A stretch of DNA of 64,000 nucleotides from Alisma plantago-aquatica (lineage: Eukaryota; Streptophyta; Magnoliopsida; Alismatales; Alismataceae), in the NCBI GenBank assembly GCA_963693085.1, contig OY856412.1, positions 343,555,457 through 343,619,456 on the forward strand, given 5' to 3'. Positions 1 to 11,600 of this stretch are shown here, piece after piece; the first letter of the stretch is position 1; each line of letters starts with the position of its first letter. The position numbers and the translations under genes were made by a program. The notes beneath the pieces were generated by a model that saw nothing but the letters and a program-made list of their open reading frames with translations, did not search any database and was not told the DNA's origin.

Positions 1-1153
1 GAAAGAAGACGGAGCAAGGAGTGCATCTTCTTCACCGGGCTGCGTCCACCCTCTGCACCGAGCTCATGGCGGATCTCTCTTTCTCACCTATCCTTCTAGT
101 ATCTCGCATCATGAGCGAGTAGTCCTCTTTCGCTGGGGTGTGGGGACTAGCCCCGCTGCCCATGCAAATCATGTTCTTTTGTTAAACTTTCCATGGAAAT
201 GTATATAACTCTTCATTTTGTCATTTATCGTTAAGCTCGTAGGTTGGTTATGTGCTTGTTTTCATCTTTGTGCTCCCTATGATGTGATAACTTCAATGCA
301 TGGGTTCGAACGTCGTTTAACGAGTTTGACTCCCTGACTAGAAATAGAAGGGGATTCCTTGAGGTAGTAAGTATATGATCCGCGAGGGGACGAGCCATCT
401 AGCCTTTGGTGACGCTTCTGTGCGCCTAACGCCTGTATAGGGGGTTCACAACCTTAGTTGGATTTTGTATCATCTTTCTAAACGTCGATGTTTCCTTGCA
501 TATCACCCTCCTGCTTGTTTATCGGTTAACACAGCTGACTCCCAAACTAGAAATAGGATGGGATTTCATCGAGGTAGTAAGTGTATGATCCGCAAGGGGA
601 CGAGCCATCTAGCCTTCGGTGACGCTTCTGTGCGCCTAATGGCCATGTGGGGGGTTCAAAATCTCCGTGGATTTCTGTATCTTCAGAGCCGTAAGACATG
701 TGATCCGGATGGCGACGAGAAATCTGCTGCCTATGGTGATGCTTACGCGGACCTAACGCCCATATGGGGGGTTCTGCAGCAGCTCTACTTGAAGTGTTGT
801 ATCGTGCCTGGATTGTTTGCAAAAGAGTATGTTTGTGTGTGTAGCGGTGGTCAAACCCGATACCATCCCAGCGATTCCATATTATTGATCTAAACCTATC
901 TTTTATTCCGCATTTACTTTCTTGCAATTAGTTTAATCAAACCCAAATCAACCAATTGTTCTAAATATTAGTTTTACTTGATCAAGATTCAACTGACAAG
1001 GATTCTTAAAAACGTTGTCCTTCGGGTTTGATCCTCAACTATACTGCAATAAGACCCGTCCGCTTGCGGGTGGTATTGTTGCACTTGGTTTTGGTAAAAG
1101 CTCGGGGATATAAACTCCGAGTGAATTTGTTAGTTCATTGAAAAGCCACATCA
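1..1153 (+). repeat. 5' LTR of element 1, right-hand part only
   Basis: This aligns base for base with 5839-6979 of the 3' LTR, apart from scattered substitutions and a roughly 12-bp length difference near 138-160. It ends in CATCA just before the primer binding site. The LTR promoter would lie left of the window edge. Open frames on both strands between 465 and 927 are a by-product of the internal repeats. Confidence 0.9.
317..780 (+). repeat. Degenerate internal repeats inside the LTR of element 1
   Basis: Two copies of a roughly 140-bp block (about 317-453 and 523-663) share the series 'gaggtagtaag...tgatccgc..gggacgagccatctagcc...gacgcttctgtgcgccta...ggggttca'. A third, more decayed copy is at about 698-780. 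The same triplet recurs in the 3' LTR at about 6151-6289, 6355-6496 and 6527-6605, so the amplification predates this insertion. Confidence 0.75.
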
Positions 1154-1158
1154 AATTC

Positions 1159-1176
1159 TGGCGTCATTGCCGGGGA
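1159..1176 (+). other. Primer binding site, tRNA-Asp type
   Basis: The 18 bases TGGCGTCATTGCCGGGGA sit five bases after the LTR end. They match the complement of the plant tRNA-Asp 3' end (TGGCGCCGTTGCCGGGGA, from knowledge of the family) at 16 of 18 positions. Confidence 0.88.
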
Positions 1177-1332
1177 CAACGGAATCAGTCAGTCAAATCT
1201 AATTCTTTTAAGACTAATCTAGGGTTTTTTTTTCTTTTTGAAACTATCGCTTATCTACTTGATCTTTATTCTACTTTGTGGATCTCATTTTGAAATCCTC
1301 CTAATTTTCAGGTGCCCTCCAACGCTTAGTGC

Positions 1333-3980
1333 ATGCACCGATCAGACAGTCCCGGACTCACAGTGAGCTTCGATCCTGAAATAGATAGAACCTTCCATCG
1401 TCAGATCAGGGAAAATCAGGCAAGGATGGCGCAAGAAGAAGAAGTAGCCCGAAGAGTGGCTCAAGCCATCAATGCGCAGAGAGAGAGGCTCATGCAAGAA
1501 GCTATAGCTGCAGTTCAACAGGAGATCTTAGCACCACAGGCAGCAGCGCAAGAAGCAGAACTTCAGAAAGATCTTAGAGAGTTCTCTATCCCAAAGGCTG
1601 CGAATGTCTATCACCCGGTGCAACCTCCTCCCATCGAAGCTGCCAACTTTGAGATTAGAGCACATTGGATAACTTTGCTTCAAAACAACCCCTTCTACGG
1701 CAAACAAGCTGAAGACAACCAAGGTCATCTTCTCAGATTCATCGACCTTTGTGCTATGATGAAGCAAAATGGAGTCTCCGATGATGCCATTCGACTCTGA
1801 CTTTTCAAGTACTCTCTTGCTGATAGAGCCATTAGTTGGTACAATTCACTACAGAGTGAAGTACCCATCACCACCTGGGAGCAGCTCCAAAATGCTTTTC
1901 TGGAAAAGTTCTACCCCCATCTCTTACATTTGAAATCAGGGGACGAATCACAAATTTCACTCAAGTCCCAGGAGAAACCCTTGCCGAAGCTTGGGATAGG
2001 TACAAGGAGCTCCTACGCAAATGCCCACACCATGGAATTCCTAAGAACCAGCTGATAGAGATATTCTGCAGGGGTGTGGAGGATGACGTAAAGATGTTCC
2101 TTGACTCCTCATCTGGAGGGAACTTCATGCGGCAAAGTTACGACAGCGCATGGAGGGTAGTCACCCTGGGAGCAGAAAATCAAGCCAATTGGGGCATATA
2201 TGTTGGTAAAGGAGTCTTAAAGGTAGCCATGGATGAAGCTATCCCAGAATACAAATCTATAGCTGAAACTTTGAAGGTCTTAGTTGCAAAGCAAGATCAC
2301 ATAGAATCATCCCTTGCTGCGATTGGAAGAGGACATTCTCCCACTAGGCAACCAGAGCGATTCAAGTCCACTACATTGTTTTGTGAAGCATGCAAAGGCA
2401 CTGATCATTCCACATTGTCATGCAATGTTCTCTACGATGTTGTTCTAAGTAATGCATGTGGACACAGAGATAATTGCCAGATGGAAAATCTTAATGCTAT
2501 TAACACCATCCCTGGGCAGCAATATTACAATCCGAATCAAAATAGGAATCACCCAGGCTTTTAATACGGAAACCCTTCAGGAGCTATGAACTCACATCAA
2601 TTTGGTCTGAACAATCAACTGAGGGGCCCACCTGGGTACCAGTTTAACCAACAAAAGAACTTTGGGAATCAAGGAAACTTCAAAGGGAATTTTCAGAACG
2701 GAAACTACAATAATTATCAGAACAACTCTCAGTATCAAAACCTGAACCAACAGCAAAGTCAAATAGGACCCATCCCTTCTGACGATAAGCTATCAACCAT
2801 TGAAAAGTTGCTACAAACACAACAAACGATGATAGCCAATCAACAAGCCCAACAGAAAGCTATTAAAACTCAACTTGCTCAACTTGCTGCTAGCATAAAG
2901 CCTCCGGCTAGAGTCTTTGTTGGTCAACCTGAGAATAACCCGAAACATCCCGAGCAGTTGAAGGTTGTCACCACTAGATCAGGGAGAGATTATTTAGATC
3001 CCCCAAAAAAGACGACTGTGGTTATCCCTGACGAGAGTGAACCTCTGACAGTCCAAAACCTGACCACACCAGAATCGCAACCAAAGGAAAACGAGACTGA
3101 TAAGGGAAATTCTGAAAAGATTGCTGATGAAGTAGCTGAGACACCAGAGCCGGATATTCCTGTATATAAGCCTCGTGTTCCTTTCCCATCCCGTCTGAGG
3201 CAAACCAAGTTTGATACAAGATTCATCAAATTTAAAGAGGCTATGAAAAAACTCCATGTTGATATATCGTTCTTAGATGCTCTTGCTGAGATACCAGCTT
3301 GGACCAAGTATCTAAAGTCGCTTCTCACTAAGAAGTACATCACTAAAGAGTATGAAACTGTAAAACTGGCTACGACCACATCAGATATCATACTTAGCAA
3401 GATGCCAAAGAAACAGAAAGATCCAGGATCCTTTGGAATATCATGTCACATTGGTGACTCATCATGCAAGAAAGGACTGGAAGACCTTGGGGCTAGTATT
3501 TCTATTATGCCATTCAGTCTGTGTAAGAGGTTAGGGTTTGCAGAATTGCTTCCAACTGCTATGACTATTCAACTTGCAGACAATTCTATCAAGAGACCGT
3601 TAGGAATCCTCGAAGATATCCCGGTCAAGGTGGGCAAAGATTCTTATGTTCCATGTGATTTCTTCATTATGGATATAAAAGAAGACACCAAATATCCTCT
3701 TATCTTCGGACGTCCGTTCCTCACCACTGCTAAAGCCCTTATTGACGTCGAAGCGGGAACCTTACTGCTAAGGTTAGGCAAAGAGACTCTGGAATTCAAA
3801 GTTTTTGAAAGTATGAGAAGACCAAGTATACAGGAAGATGTCTATCTGATTGATTGTGTTGAGCAAATGTCACAACTGACTCAAGAGCATCATAAATTAA
3901 ATGATCCCTTGGAAATTGCTCTAACGAACCCATCAGGACTGACTTTTGAAACTTGCCTTTTGCCTGAAACCATCCTGTGA
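1333..3980 (+). pseudogene. Gag-protease polyprotein of element 1, interrupted
   Basis: This would make the capsid/nucleocapsid protein and an aspartic protease for particle assembly. From ATG 1333 there is a glutamate/alanine-rich N-terminal part, then the conserved gag core (FIDLCAMMKQNGV, followed by KYSLADRAISWYNSL). A CCHC zinc knuckle of form CX2CX4HX4C is at 2382-2423. A Gln/Asn-rich linker (about 2590-2900) leads to a linker typical of the family (KVVTTRSGR), then the protease with catalytic DLGAS at 3483-3497. Three lesions break it: an in-frame TGA at 1798-1800, loss of one C in the C-run near 1913-1917, and an in-frame TAA at 2562-2564. The frame from 2565 to the stop at 3978-3980 is clean. 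Normally RT follows the protease; here the frame simply ends. Confidence 0.9.
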
Positions 3981-4929
3981 TGCTTATGATTCCTAACATC
4001 ATAATACTTTTTACAAAATGGTAAGTATATGTCAAACTGATAGGGATCAAACACGCTGTGCTTCCTAACTGACTAGTGGAACAATGGCTCAGAATCCCCA
4101 CCGGATCCGCATCAAGTCATTATTTGAGCAGAGTATGACAAAGAGAATAACCCGGTTTTGAATTGTAAATCAAGTTGCATTTTGATCTGAACTCTCTTCT
4201 ACACTTCTTCTATCATCTTCGTATCCCTCCATCCATCAATACCACCAAAATAGCCAAACTTGTGCCAAACCCTACGTTTGGGGTGGCACGCCACTTCCCC
4301 TGTATCCACTTCTTCCATACCCCTTCCAATAAATAGGGGCGTACCACCAAAAATGCAATCTCGAGTCGAATAGAGGAGAGATTTGCAATAAAAGATGCCA
4401 AAGTGCACACAAAAAGAAATGCAATCTCGAGTCGAATAGAGGAGAGATCTGCAATAAAAGATGCCATAGTGCACACAAAAAAATATGCAATAAATGAAAT
4501 TGCAAAACAAATAAAAATCTCGAGTCGAATAGAGGAGAGATTTATTTCTTCTTTCCATACCACCTTTCACTCCTTTTTCTACCTAAGGGCACAATACATG
4601 CCCCACCATCCTGAACTACACCAGTGTCAGATCGGATGCATACTTGTTGATTCTGCAGGTATCTCAGAACTCCTACAAAACTCTTCGACATGCTTGGTGT
4701 TGGAAAAAGTGGGGAGGAAGCGTTGTTGGGAAACGAACTCAGGAACGAAGCTATGGAAAGAGGTGTTTAGTGGTCCCAGGAAGTTAAGGTACTCATTCAT
4801 ACTGAGAAGAAAGAAAACATTTGTGATGTGAAGATGAAGAAATCACACGGATCAAAAGTATTTCATTAGGCAACAGTTTCAAACTTTATGTTACTCGAGG
4901 ATGAGCAACGATTTAAGTTTGGGGTGTTT
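3981..4929 (+). other. 3' internal non-coding region of element 1 with direct repeats
   Basis: No pol coding is seen. The block GCAATCTCGAGTCGAATAG... occurs at 4355 and 4421 (66 bp apart), and its core occurs again at about 4516. Similar sequence occurs in element 2 (about 8815-9120) and, reversed, in element 3 (about 19135-19310), so this is a shared family module. The segment ends in AAGTTTGGGGTGTTT (4915-4929), the polypurine tract that primes plus-strand synthesis. Confidence 0.75.
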
Positions 4930-5110
4930 TGATGAGTGCATACTCATCATGAAATTCAATTACCTTTTTGGAACAATTTCATCTCTATTCCACATCTTTT
5001 CACCCTAATATGAATCATAATGCACAAGACTACTTAGTTGATTCAATAATCAATATTTTAACTAAATATCTTTCATTTAATGCAGGAAAATCAAGCAACT
5101 CCATGGATAC

Positions 5111-5545
5111 GGTCTCAAGACCGTTTGGATCCTTGTGGTCTCAAGACCATTTGGGTCCACGTGATCCCAAGACCATTTGGCAGAATACACGAAGAACGAA
5201 TGACGAAACTGATTGCCAAAGAAATCCATGCGGTCTCAAGACCGTTTGGTCCCATGCGGTCCCAAGACCGTTTGGTCCCATGCGGTCTCAATACCGTTTG
5301 GTCCCATACGGTCCCAAGACCGTTTGGTCCCATGCGGTCTCAAGACCATTTGGTCCCATACGGTCTCAAGACCGTTTGGTCCCATACGGTCCCAAGACCG
5401 TTTGGTCCCATGTGGTCCCAAGACAGTTTGGTCCCATACGGTCCCAAGACCGTTTGGTCCCATGCGGTCCCAAGACCGTTTGGTCCCATGCGGTCTCAAG
5501 ACCGTCTGGTACCGTGTGGTCCCAAGACCGTTCAACGCAAGCGCA
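5111..5545 (+). repeat. 26-bp minisatellite with palindromic core, in the LTR
   Basis: Units begin GGTCTCAAGACCGTTTGGTC or GGTCCCAAGACC... at 5111, 5137 and 5163. After a roughly 50-bp interruption, 12 units in strict 26-bp register run from 5232 to 5518. The core GGTCT-CA-AGACC is a near-perfect palindrome. A related set of 27-bp units follows at about 5611, 5638, 5665 and 5692. Long open frames in several frames on both strands across 4968-5833 come only from this periodicity. Confidence 0.92.
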
Positions 5546-5708
5546 AGGATCGATTGAAGGACTAAAGCCGCACGACCATGCCAAGGCCAGGACCGATCGA
5601 AGCAAACCGTTTGGTGCCCAAACGGTCTCCAAACTGTTTGGTGCCCAAACGGTCTCAAGACCGTTTGGCGCCCAAACGGGCTCCAAACCGTTTGGGGTCA
5701 GATCTGAA

Positions 5709-5720
5709 CCTATAAATAGA
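5709..5720 (+). promoter_or_regulatory. TATA box of the element 1 LTR promoter
   Basis: CCTATAAATAGA lies directly after the 27-bp repeat units. It is the only strong TATA match in this LTR, so transcription probably starts about 30 bp downstream, in the part repeated at the 5' end of the window. Confidence 0.7.
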
Positions 5721-7261
5721 CCCCCAGGGTCCCCATTTGAAGGCATCGGATCCGGACGCCGATAGGCTGCCAGAGCACCACCCCGATCAAGTTCCACTCC
5801 ATCTACTGCTGGTGTTGCGTCCAAGGAGGCCAAGAAGAGAAAGAAGATGGAACAAGGAGCGCATCTTCTTCACCGGGCTGCGTCCACCCTCTGCACCGAG
5901 CTCATGGTGGATCTCTCTTTCTCTCCTATCCTTCTTGTATCTCGCATCATGAGCGAGTAGTCCTCTTTCGCTGGGGCCCAACTGCCCATGCAAATCATGT
6001 TCTTTTGTTAAACTTTCTTTGGCAATGTATATAACTCTTCATTTTGTCGTTTATCGTTAAGCTCGTAGGTTGGTTATGTGCTTGTTTTCATCTTTGTGCT
6101 CCCTATGTTGTGATAACTTCAATGCATGGGTTCGAACGTCGTTCAATGAGTTTGACTCCCTGACTATAAATAGAAGGGGATTCCTTCAGGTAGTAAGTGT
6201 ATGATCCGCGAGGGGACGAGCCATCTAGCCTTCGGTGACGCTTCTGTGCGCCTAACGCCTGTATAGGGGGTTCACAACCTTAGTTGGATTTTGTATCATC
6301 TTGCTAAACGTCGATGTTTCCTTGCATGTCACCCTCCTGCTTGTTTATCGGTTAATGCGGCTGACTCCCAAACTAGAAATGGTATGGGATTTCATCGAGG
6401 TAGTAAGTGTATGATCCGCGAGGGGACGAGCCATCTAGCCTTCGGTGATGCTTCTGTGCGCCTAACGCCCGTATGGGGGGTTCACAACCTCTGTGGATTT
6501 TTGTATCTTCAGAGTCGTAAGACATGTGATCCAGATGGCGATGAGAAATCTGTTGCATATGGTGATGCTTACGCGGACCTAACACATGTATGGGGGGTTC
6601 TGCAGCAGCTCTACTTGAAGTGTTATATCGTGCCTCGATTGTTTGCAAAAGATTATGTTTGTGTGTGTAGCGGTGGTCAAACCCGGTACCATCCCAGTGA
6701 TTCCATATTATTGATCTAAACCTATCTTTTATTCCGCATTTACTTTCTTGCAATTAGTTTAATCAAACCCAAATCAACCAATTGTTCTAAATATTAGTTT
6801 TACTTGAGCAAGATTCAACTGACAAGGATTCTTAAAAACGTTGTCCTTTGGGTTCGATCCTCAACTATACTACAATAAGACCCGTCTGCTTGCGGGTGGT
6901 ATTGTTGCACTTGGTTTTGGTAAAAGCTCGGGGATATAAACTCCGAGTGAATTTGTTAGTGCATTCAAAAGCCACATCATACCACGGCCATGATGGTCTC
7001 TGGATCAGCACTTTGACTTGATTCTTTGGATTTTCTAGGACATCTTTTCTTCAATTGATCTTTGGCCACTAGGGGTAGGTTTAGGGAGCATCAGACTTTA
7101 CTTTGGGTCTCTCCAAGGGTAGAGAAACCCTATGATCACTCGTTCTCTTTGTCTTCCATCTAGTGTGGTCCAAATGCTTGAAAAAATGCAAATAATGTCC
7201 ATAAGTACATTTTACACAAATATGCATATTGAGGGAAATAACATGCAATCAAACAGTTATA

Positions 7262-7804
7262 TATAGTAGAGCAACTAGAAACATTAGGAATTCAACAAGC
7301 CCTATTAGCTACTGTACTAGAGATTCAATCAAAGAGACCCCCAGAGAAGATACCACAACCTAAGATATTTTTTCTGATGATCACAATGATGATCTCATGT
7401 TTATGTCATTTATGTTGGATCATACCAAAATGGCACAGACCTTGGAGTCACAAACTTCATGCGATGAGTATATTGGTATACTGACCCTTCTACTAGATGC
7501 TTTATTACGTGAGTAAAAAAATTCATAGTAGGAGAATCATCCTAATCTTGAAAGTACAAAAATTGCTCCTATCATAGACATAGACCCAGAATCAATCAAA
7601 GATCAAACCACTTGGGTTGAACCTTTTCCAGAAAATGAACCATCACCCTTCCACAATAAACTAGTAGATGTTTTGGGAGAAATGCTTCCTCACCAAGAGC
7701 CTTACACTCCACCACAACCAGTTTCTTTTGTACATATAATTGATCTTGATGACGAGCCACCACTGCTTAAAGAAACTCACATGCACCAACTCCTTGACTA
7801 TATA
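7262..7804 (+). pseudogene. Unassigned coding remnant of element 2, first part
   Basis: A protein-like reading can be followed with few breaks. It opens with an amphipathic stretch (ETLGIQQALLATVLEIQ) and passes a frameshift in the T-run at 7367-7373. It then runs in one frame to a stop at 7805, with in-frame stops at 7514 and 7529. The text is acidic and proline-rich (for example VDVLGEMLPHQEP, IIDLDDEPPLLKE). I do not recognise the family. Its place ahead of a degraded 3' internal region suggests a retroelement accessory or env-position protein, but that is inference. No gag, protease or RT motif is visible in it. Confidence 0.45.
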
Positions 7805-8065
7805 TGATATTCCCATTTTATTTCCTAATGAACCATTGGGACCATCTTGCATAGTGGAACTTAAGTCACATGCAATATCAACAAGGAAACCCTCCAATCC
7901 CATTAATCACAATGTTGATTGCATGCTTTTTTAGGAGACCAAAAATATTTGTGATTCTTATTTAGATCCAATTTTCACATACACATCATCACCACTTCTC
8001 CTATATGCAAATAAATATGACGAGGGAAAACTAGAGTTGGATCCTAAAATTAATCATGCATAATC

Positions 8066-8356
8066 GAAACTATAGTTCTACCAGCTTGGCACCCGACTAT
8101 CTCTCCTAAACCAGATTCACCACCAACACTTCCTTCACTACTGATGGAAGATCTGTGTATCTTACTGGAGGGACTACAAGGAAAAAGGGAATATGAAATC
8201 CCCTATGAGCTTCCACTAACACCCAACTATGGGGTGCATTATGAATGTCAACCAATCAAGGTTCCAGTACTCATACACATTCCATTGATCTAGATGTTCT
8301 TTGAGCTACCAGAATCCCCTAGTGATCTCCACACTTTTCTCTTATCCATTCCAGAT
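8066..8356 (+). pseudogene. Unassigned coding remnant of element 2, second part
   Basis: One frame reads for 75 codons to a TAG at 8291-8293 and continues for 21 more codons to a TGA at 8357. Recognisable text is TISPKPDSPPTLPSLLMEDL and YEIPYELPLTPNYGVHYE. It is in the style of the preceding remnant (Pro/Glu-rich) and probably its C-terminal part, separated by frame-breaking decay at 7808-8065. No domain is recognised. Confidence 0.4.
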
Positions 8357-8814
8357 TGAAGTTTTTCTTGGAACAAGAAAATTTTTATATTCATGGTTGA
8401 CATGGTTGGTATGTTCTCATTCCATCCAGTCTATCTTAAATTTCTTACAATTTCCATTACATTATGTAGTTTAGCTTTAAAATTTTCAAAATAATTCCTT
8501 TAATTTTGTCCTTTATCTAGTCATTCAGACCTTTATCTAGTTGTCCATTGTGATATGTATGTTTATCAATATACCCTATGAACATTAAATATAAAATCTT
8601 TGATTTATATATATCATCATGTCACCACAGATCCTATTAGCATCATTCCTTAGAAAAGATCGCAAGCAATAGAGGATTGATAGGATTAAAAAACAATGCT
8701 TCCTTATCTAGAGATCTATTAACTTGAAAAATTTCTTAATTTTTCATAACGGATAGTTAATTGATCCAACGTATGATACTCCAAATGCACTTCAATTCAA
8801 AAATGAGTTCCACA

Positions 8815-9445
8815 AAGAAGAGTCTTTTCTACACTTCTTCCATCACCTTCTGATCTCTCCAACCTCAAAGAATAAAATAAAATAAAAATCCAAAGTGTCA
8901 AAATGCTAAGTTCAGGTTGGTACCCTTCCCCCTCTTCTGCTTCTTCCATACTCCTAGCAATTAATTGGGGTGTTCCATAATATAAGATTCCAATAACAAC
9001 AAAAAGGAAAAAAATTGGTCAACATAAATGCAATACATAAATTAAAAAAATCCAAAGTCAAATAGAGGAGGGATCTTTCTTCTTCCATACCTCCCTTCAC
9101 TTTGTTTTATACCCAAGGGAAAAATACATAAACCTCCACTTATCAAAATAAGCTCTAACCTTATGTAATGAGTTGTAAGAATGTGTGGAAAGTCTAAATG
9201 CAAAAGAAATATAAAATATGTTTTATTGTGGGTCTTGAAACGGAACCAAGCTATCAAATAATCTTATAGTAAGGAATATGAAAGTTGGTTCCCGAGAATC
9301 CAGAAAGTCAAGGTTGCTTGGCCATATAAGGTGGAAGGACTCAAGTGGTGTTATATGTGTAAGGATGATGGGATGAAAGTATTATGTGGTATTGTATTTT
9401 TTTAATGTTTCTCAGGATGATAAATGTTTGAGTTTTGGATTATTT
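8815..9445 (+). other. 3' internal non-coding region and polypurine tract of element 2
   Basis: The series 'tctacacttcttccatca', 'cttctgcttcttccatac', 'aatagaggagggatct' and 'cttccatacctcccttcact' follows the same order as 4195-4570 of element 1. It ends GATAAATGTTTGAGTTTTGG, corresponding to the polypurine region of element 1, directly before the LTR start at 9446. Confidence 0.65.
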
Positions 9446-9838
9446 TGATAAGTGCATATTTATGCAATTCATTTAGATGTATTAGATATTCCTTTAGGAG
9501 TATCTGTTATGATTATTTAGTTCTAAAGTTAAATTGTCTAGTTTAGTTTTCTCCCTTTTATTTGGAGTTTTTACTAGTATCGGATAACTTTTGTAGGAAA
9601 ATTATCAAATATATCCAAAGCCTAGTGTCATGAGTCGATCAACTCATATCACGAGTCAAACAAATCAAATCACCAGTCACATGACTCAGGTCACAAGTCA
9701 ACCGACTTGCACGTAGACACAACAAAATTATCAATGCAGATAACCATTCTAGTGTTTCATTGAACTGACACTGACATTAAAGCCAATCGACCCACATGCC
9801 ACCACAAAGCCATTTTTAGGATTTTTACCCCACCCTAC

Positions 9839-9848
9839 CCTTATAAAG
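9839..9848 (+). promoter_or_regulatory. TATA box of the element 2 LTR
   Basis: CCTTATAAAG, followed by GGAGGGGGATCC, matches the layout of the TATA region in element 1's LTR. Confidence 0.5.
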
Positions 9849-10849
9849 GGAGGGGGATCCAAAGACAAAGGTATCACATTTTTTGTCCCCTATTTCCTAG
9901 TTTGTGACCATTCTTATTATCTTTCTGTTACGTTTGAGTAGTTCCCTACTGGGAAATGGGGACTCATCCCATTGCTTATTCTTATTCAATGTAATTGACT
10001 CCAATATTTAGTAAAAGAATACTTTCCTTCAGTTTCTACTTGATCATTGGTTGAATTACACTTTTGGGGTGATGTGATCTCAAATCCCTACAAGAATGAA
10101 CCCATCATCACCATCATCATCATCGAAGCCTCAAACTCAACTATGTTCGGGTTGTCTACATGGATCCTTCATTTCCCTTCAGCTCTATCATGGGTCATAT
10201 TCTTGTCAAGATGTAGAGATTTAAAATCTCTCTTTATTAGATCTTCCCATGTTAATTTGGTCTTTCCTATTCTTATATTAATCGTGCTTGACTCAATAGC
10301 ATTGCTTCGCACCAGAACATTCTTCAATCTACATTACACATGTCCATACCATCTAAGTCGTCCCTCATGAAATTTTTCCTCAATGCTCACCACCACCAAT
10401 TTTTTCTTGATATAGTCAATTCTCAAGAGTTCTTGTCTTGTCTTCCCACACATCCATCTTCAAATACGCATTGCATCCATGTTTGTCTTATTAAGACCTT
10501 ATTTCTTCACCACCCTACATACACTCCCATAGAGCATGTTTGGCCGTATAGATGTTCTATAAAACATGATTTTCAATCTGAGAGGGATTTTCCAATCACA
10601 TAATATTTTAGCTGCAATCCTCCATTTCAACAATCCAACAATGATCGTATGACAAACATCATTTTAGACATCCCCATATATTTTTATACTTGAATGCGAG
10701 TAATAAAATTTATAAAATTTTAGTACATCTACTCTGTCCAACTTGGATCCACCATTCACATTGTGAGATTGGCTGAAATTGCAATGCATATACTGAGTTT
10801 TGCTCCAACTAATCCTCAATTCATTTTATTACAATGCCTTTCTCCAAAG

Positions 10850-11600
10850 TTCAACTTTATCATTCAATCCATTTTAGTTTGATCAATCAATAATAAATCA
10901 TCTACAGATACATACACCAAGGATTATCATCGAGAACATTCTTTTGTCAACTCATCCATAACAAAAATGAACAAATATGGGATGAGTGTGGATCCTTGGT
11001 GTACCCTAACTGTTATTGAAAAAAATTGGTGTCTCTCCTCCAAGAGTCTTCACACTGGTCGGTAGATATATCATACATGTCTTTAATCAAGTCAATGTAT
11101 TGGATTGGCACACCCTTTTTCTTCAAAACCATCCACAACACTTCCATGGGTACTCGATCATAAGCCTTTTCCAAATCAATAAAAACCATTTGAAGATCTC
11201 TTGTTCTTTCTCTATACTTCTCCATAAGGATCTTTATTAGAAAAATATCATTTTTTGTTGATCTTCCAGGCATGGAATGAAATTAGTTGTTTAATATCTA
11301 CACTATAGATCTTAGCCTCTTCTCAATAATCCTCTCCCAAAGCTTCATTGTGTGACTCATCAACTTGATACCACTATAGTTTAAACATCACCTTTGTTCC
11401 TATAGTTGGGGACTATAGTACTATTTCTCCACTCATATGGAATCTTCTTGGAGTTCTTGTTCTTGTTAAAGAAATTTGTTAACCACATAACTCCTTCATC
11501 TACCATATGCTTCCACACATCAATTGGAAAATCGTCTAGTCTACATTCCTCTCTCATCTTCATCTTTTTCAAAGAATTCGTGACCTTGAAGAGTGAAACT
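10850..11600 (-). pseudogene. LINE reverse transcriptase remnant
   Basis: This would copy LINE RNA at the nicked target. Minus-strand frames give, in order, IPYEWRNSTIVPNYRNKGDV (11381-11450), [20 protein letters not shown] and [12 protein letters not shown] followed by [19 protein letters not shown] (11013-11273). Further downstream is DDLLLID at about 10885-10905, the catalytic Asp-Asp region. These are classic plant RTE reverse-transcriptase blocks. Frameshifts and stops separate them, so no functional product is possible. The C-terminal part between 10120 and 10850 is too decayed to annotate in detail. Confidence 0.88.

Larger units (their letters stand above)
1..6979 (+). mobile_element. 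Element 1: Ty3/gypsy LTR retrotransposon with gag and protease only
   Basis: The order is partial 5' LTR (to 1153), primer binding site, gag-protease frame (1333-3980), non-coding 3' internal region, polypurine tract and full 3' LTR (4930-6979). The 3' LTR has TGATG/CATCA ends. No reverse transcriptase, RNase H or integrase is visible in the 950 bp between the protease end and the 3' LTR, so the element could move only with enzymes supplied in trans. The tRNA-Asp primer site and the DLGAS protease motif fit the Athila/Tat side of Ty3/gypsy. The 5' end and the left target duplication lie outside the window. Position 1 aligns with 5839 of the 3' LTR. Over the first 120 aligned bases I count 6 differences, so the insertion is moderately old. 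Confidence 0.9.
4930..6979 (+). repeat. 3' LTR of element 1
   Basis: 2050 bp with ends TGATG...CATCA, directly after the polypurine tract. It holds the 26-bp minisatellite, related 27-bp units, a TATA box and the degenerate internal repeats. The 3' flank begins TACCA at 6980; the matching left copy is outside the window. Confidence 0.9.

Noticed and set aside
465..927. 142-codon frame (and its reverse) repeated at 6291-6753
   Set aside because: They lie wholly inside the LTR of element 1; both copies are LTR sequence and no protein family is recognised.
5111..5545. CRISPR-like periodic array
   Set aside because: Units are contiguous without unique spacers, and the setting is a plant retrotransposon LTR.
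4968..5833. Long overlapping open frames on both strands (up to 265 codons)
   Set aside because: They run through the 26-bp minisatellite and give the same degenerate peptide repeat in several frames; no start context or domain.
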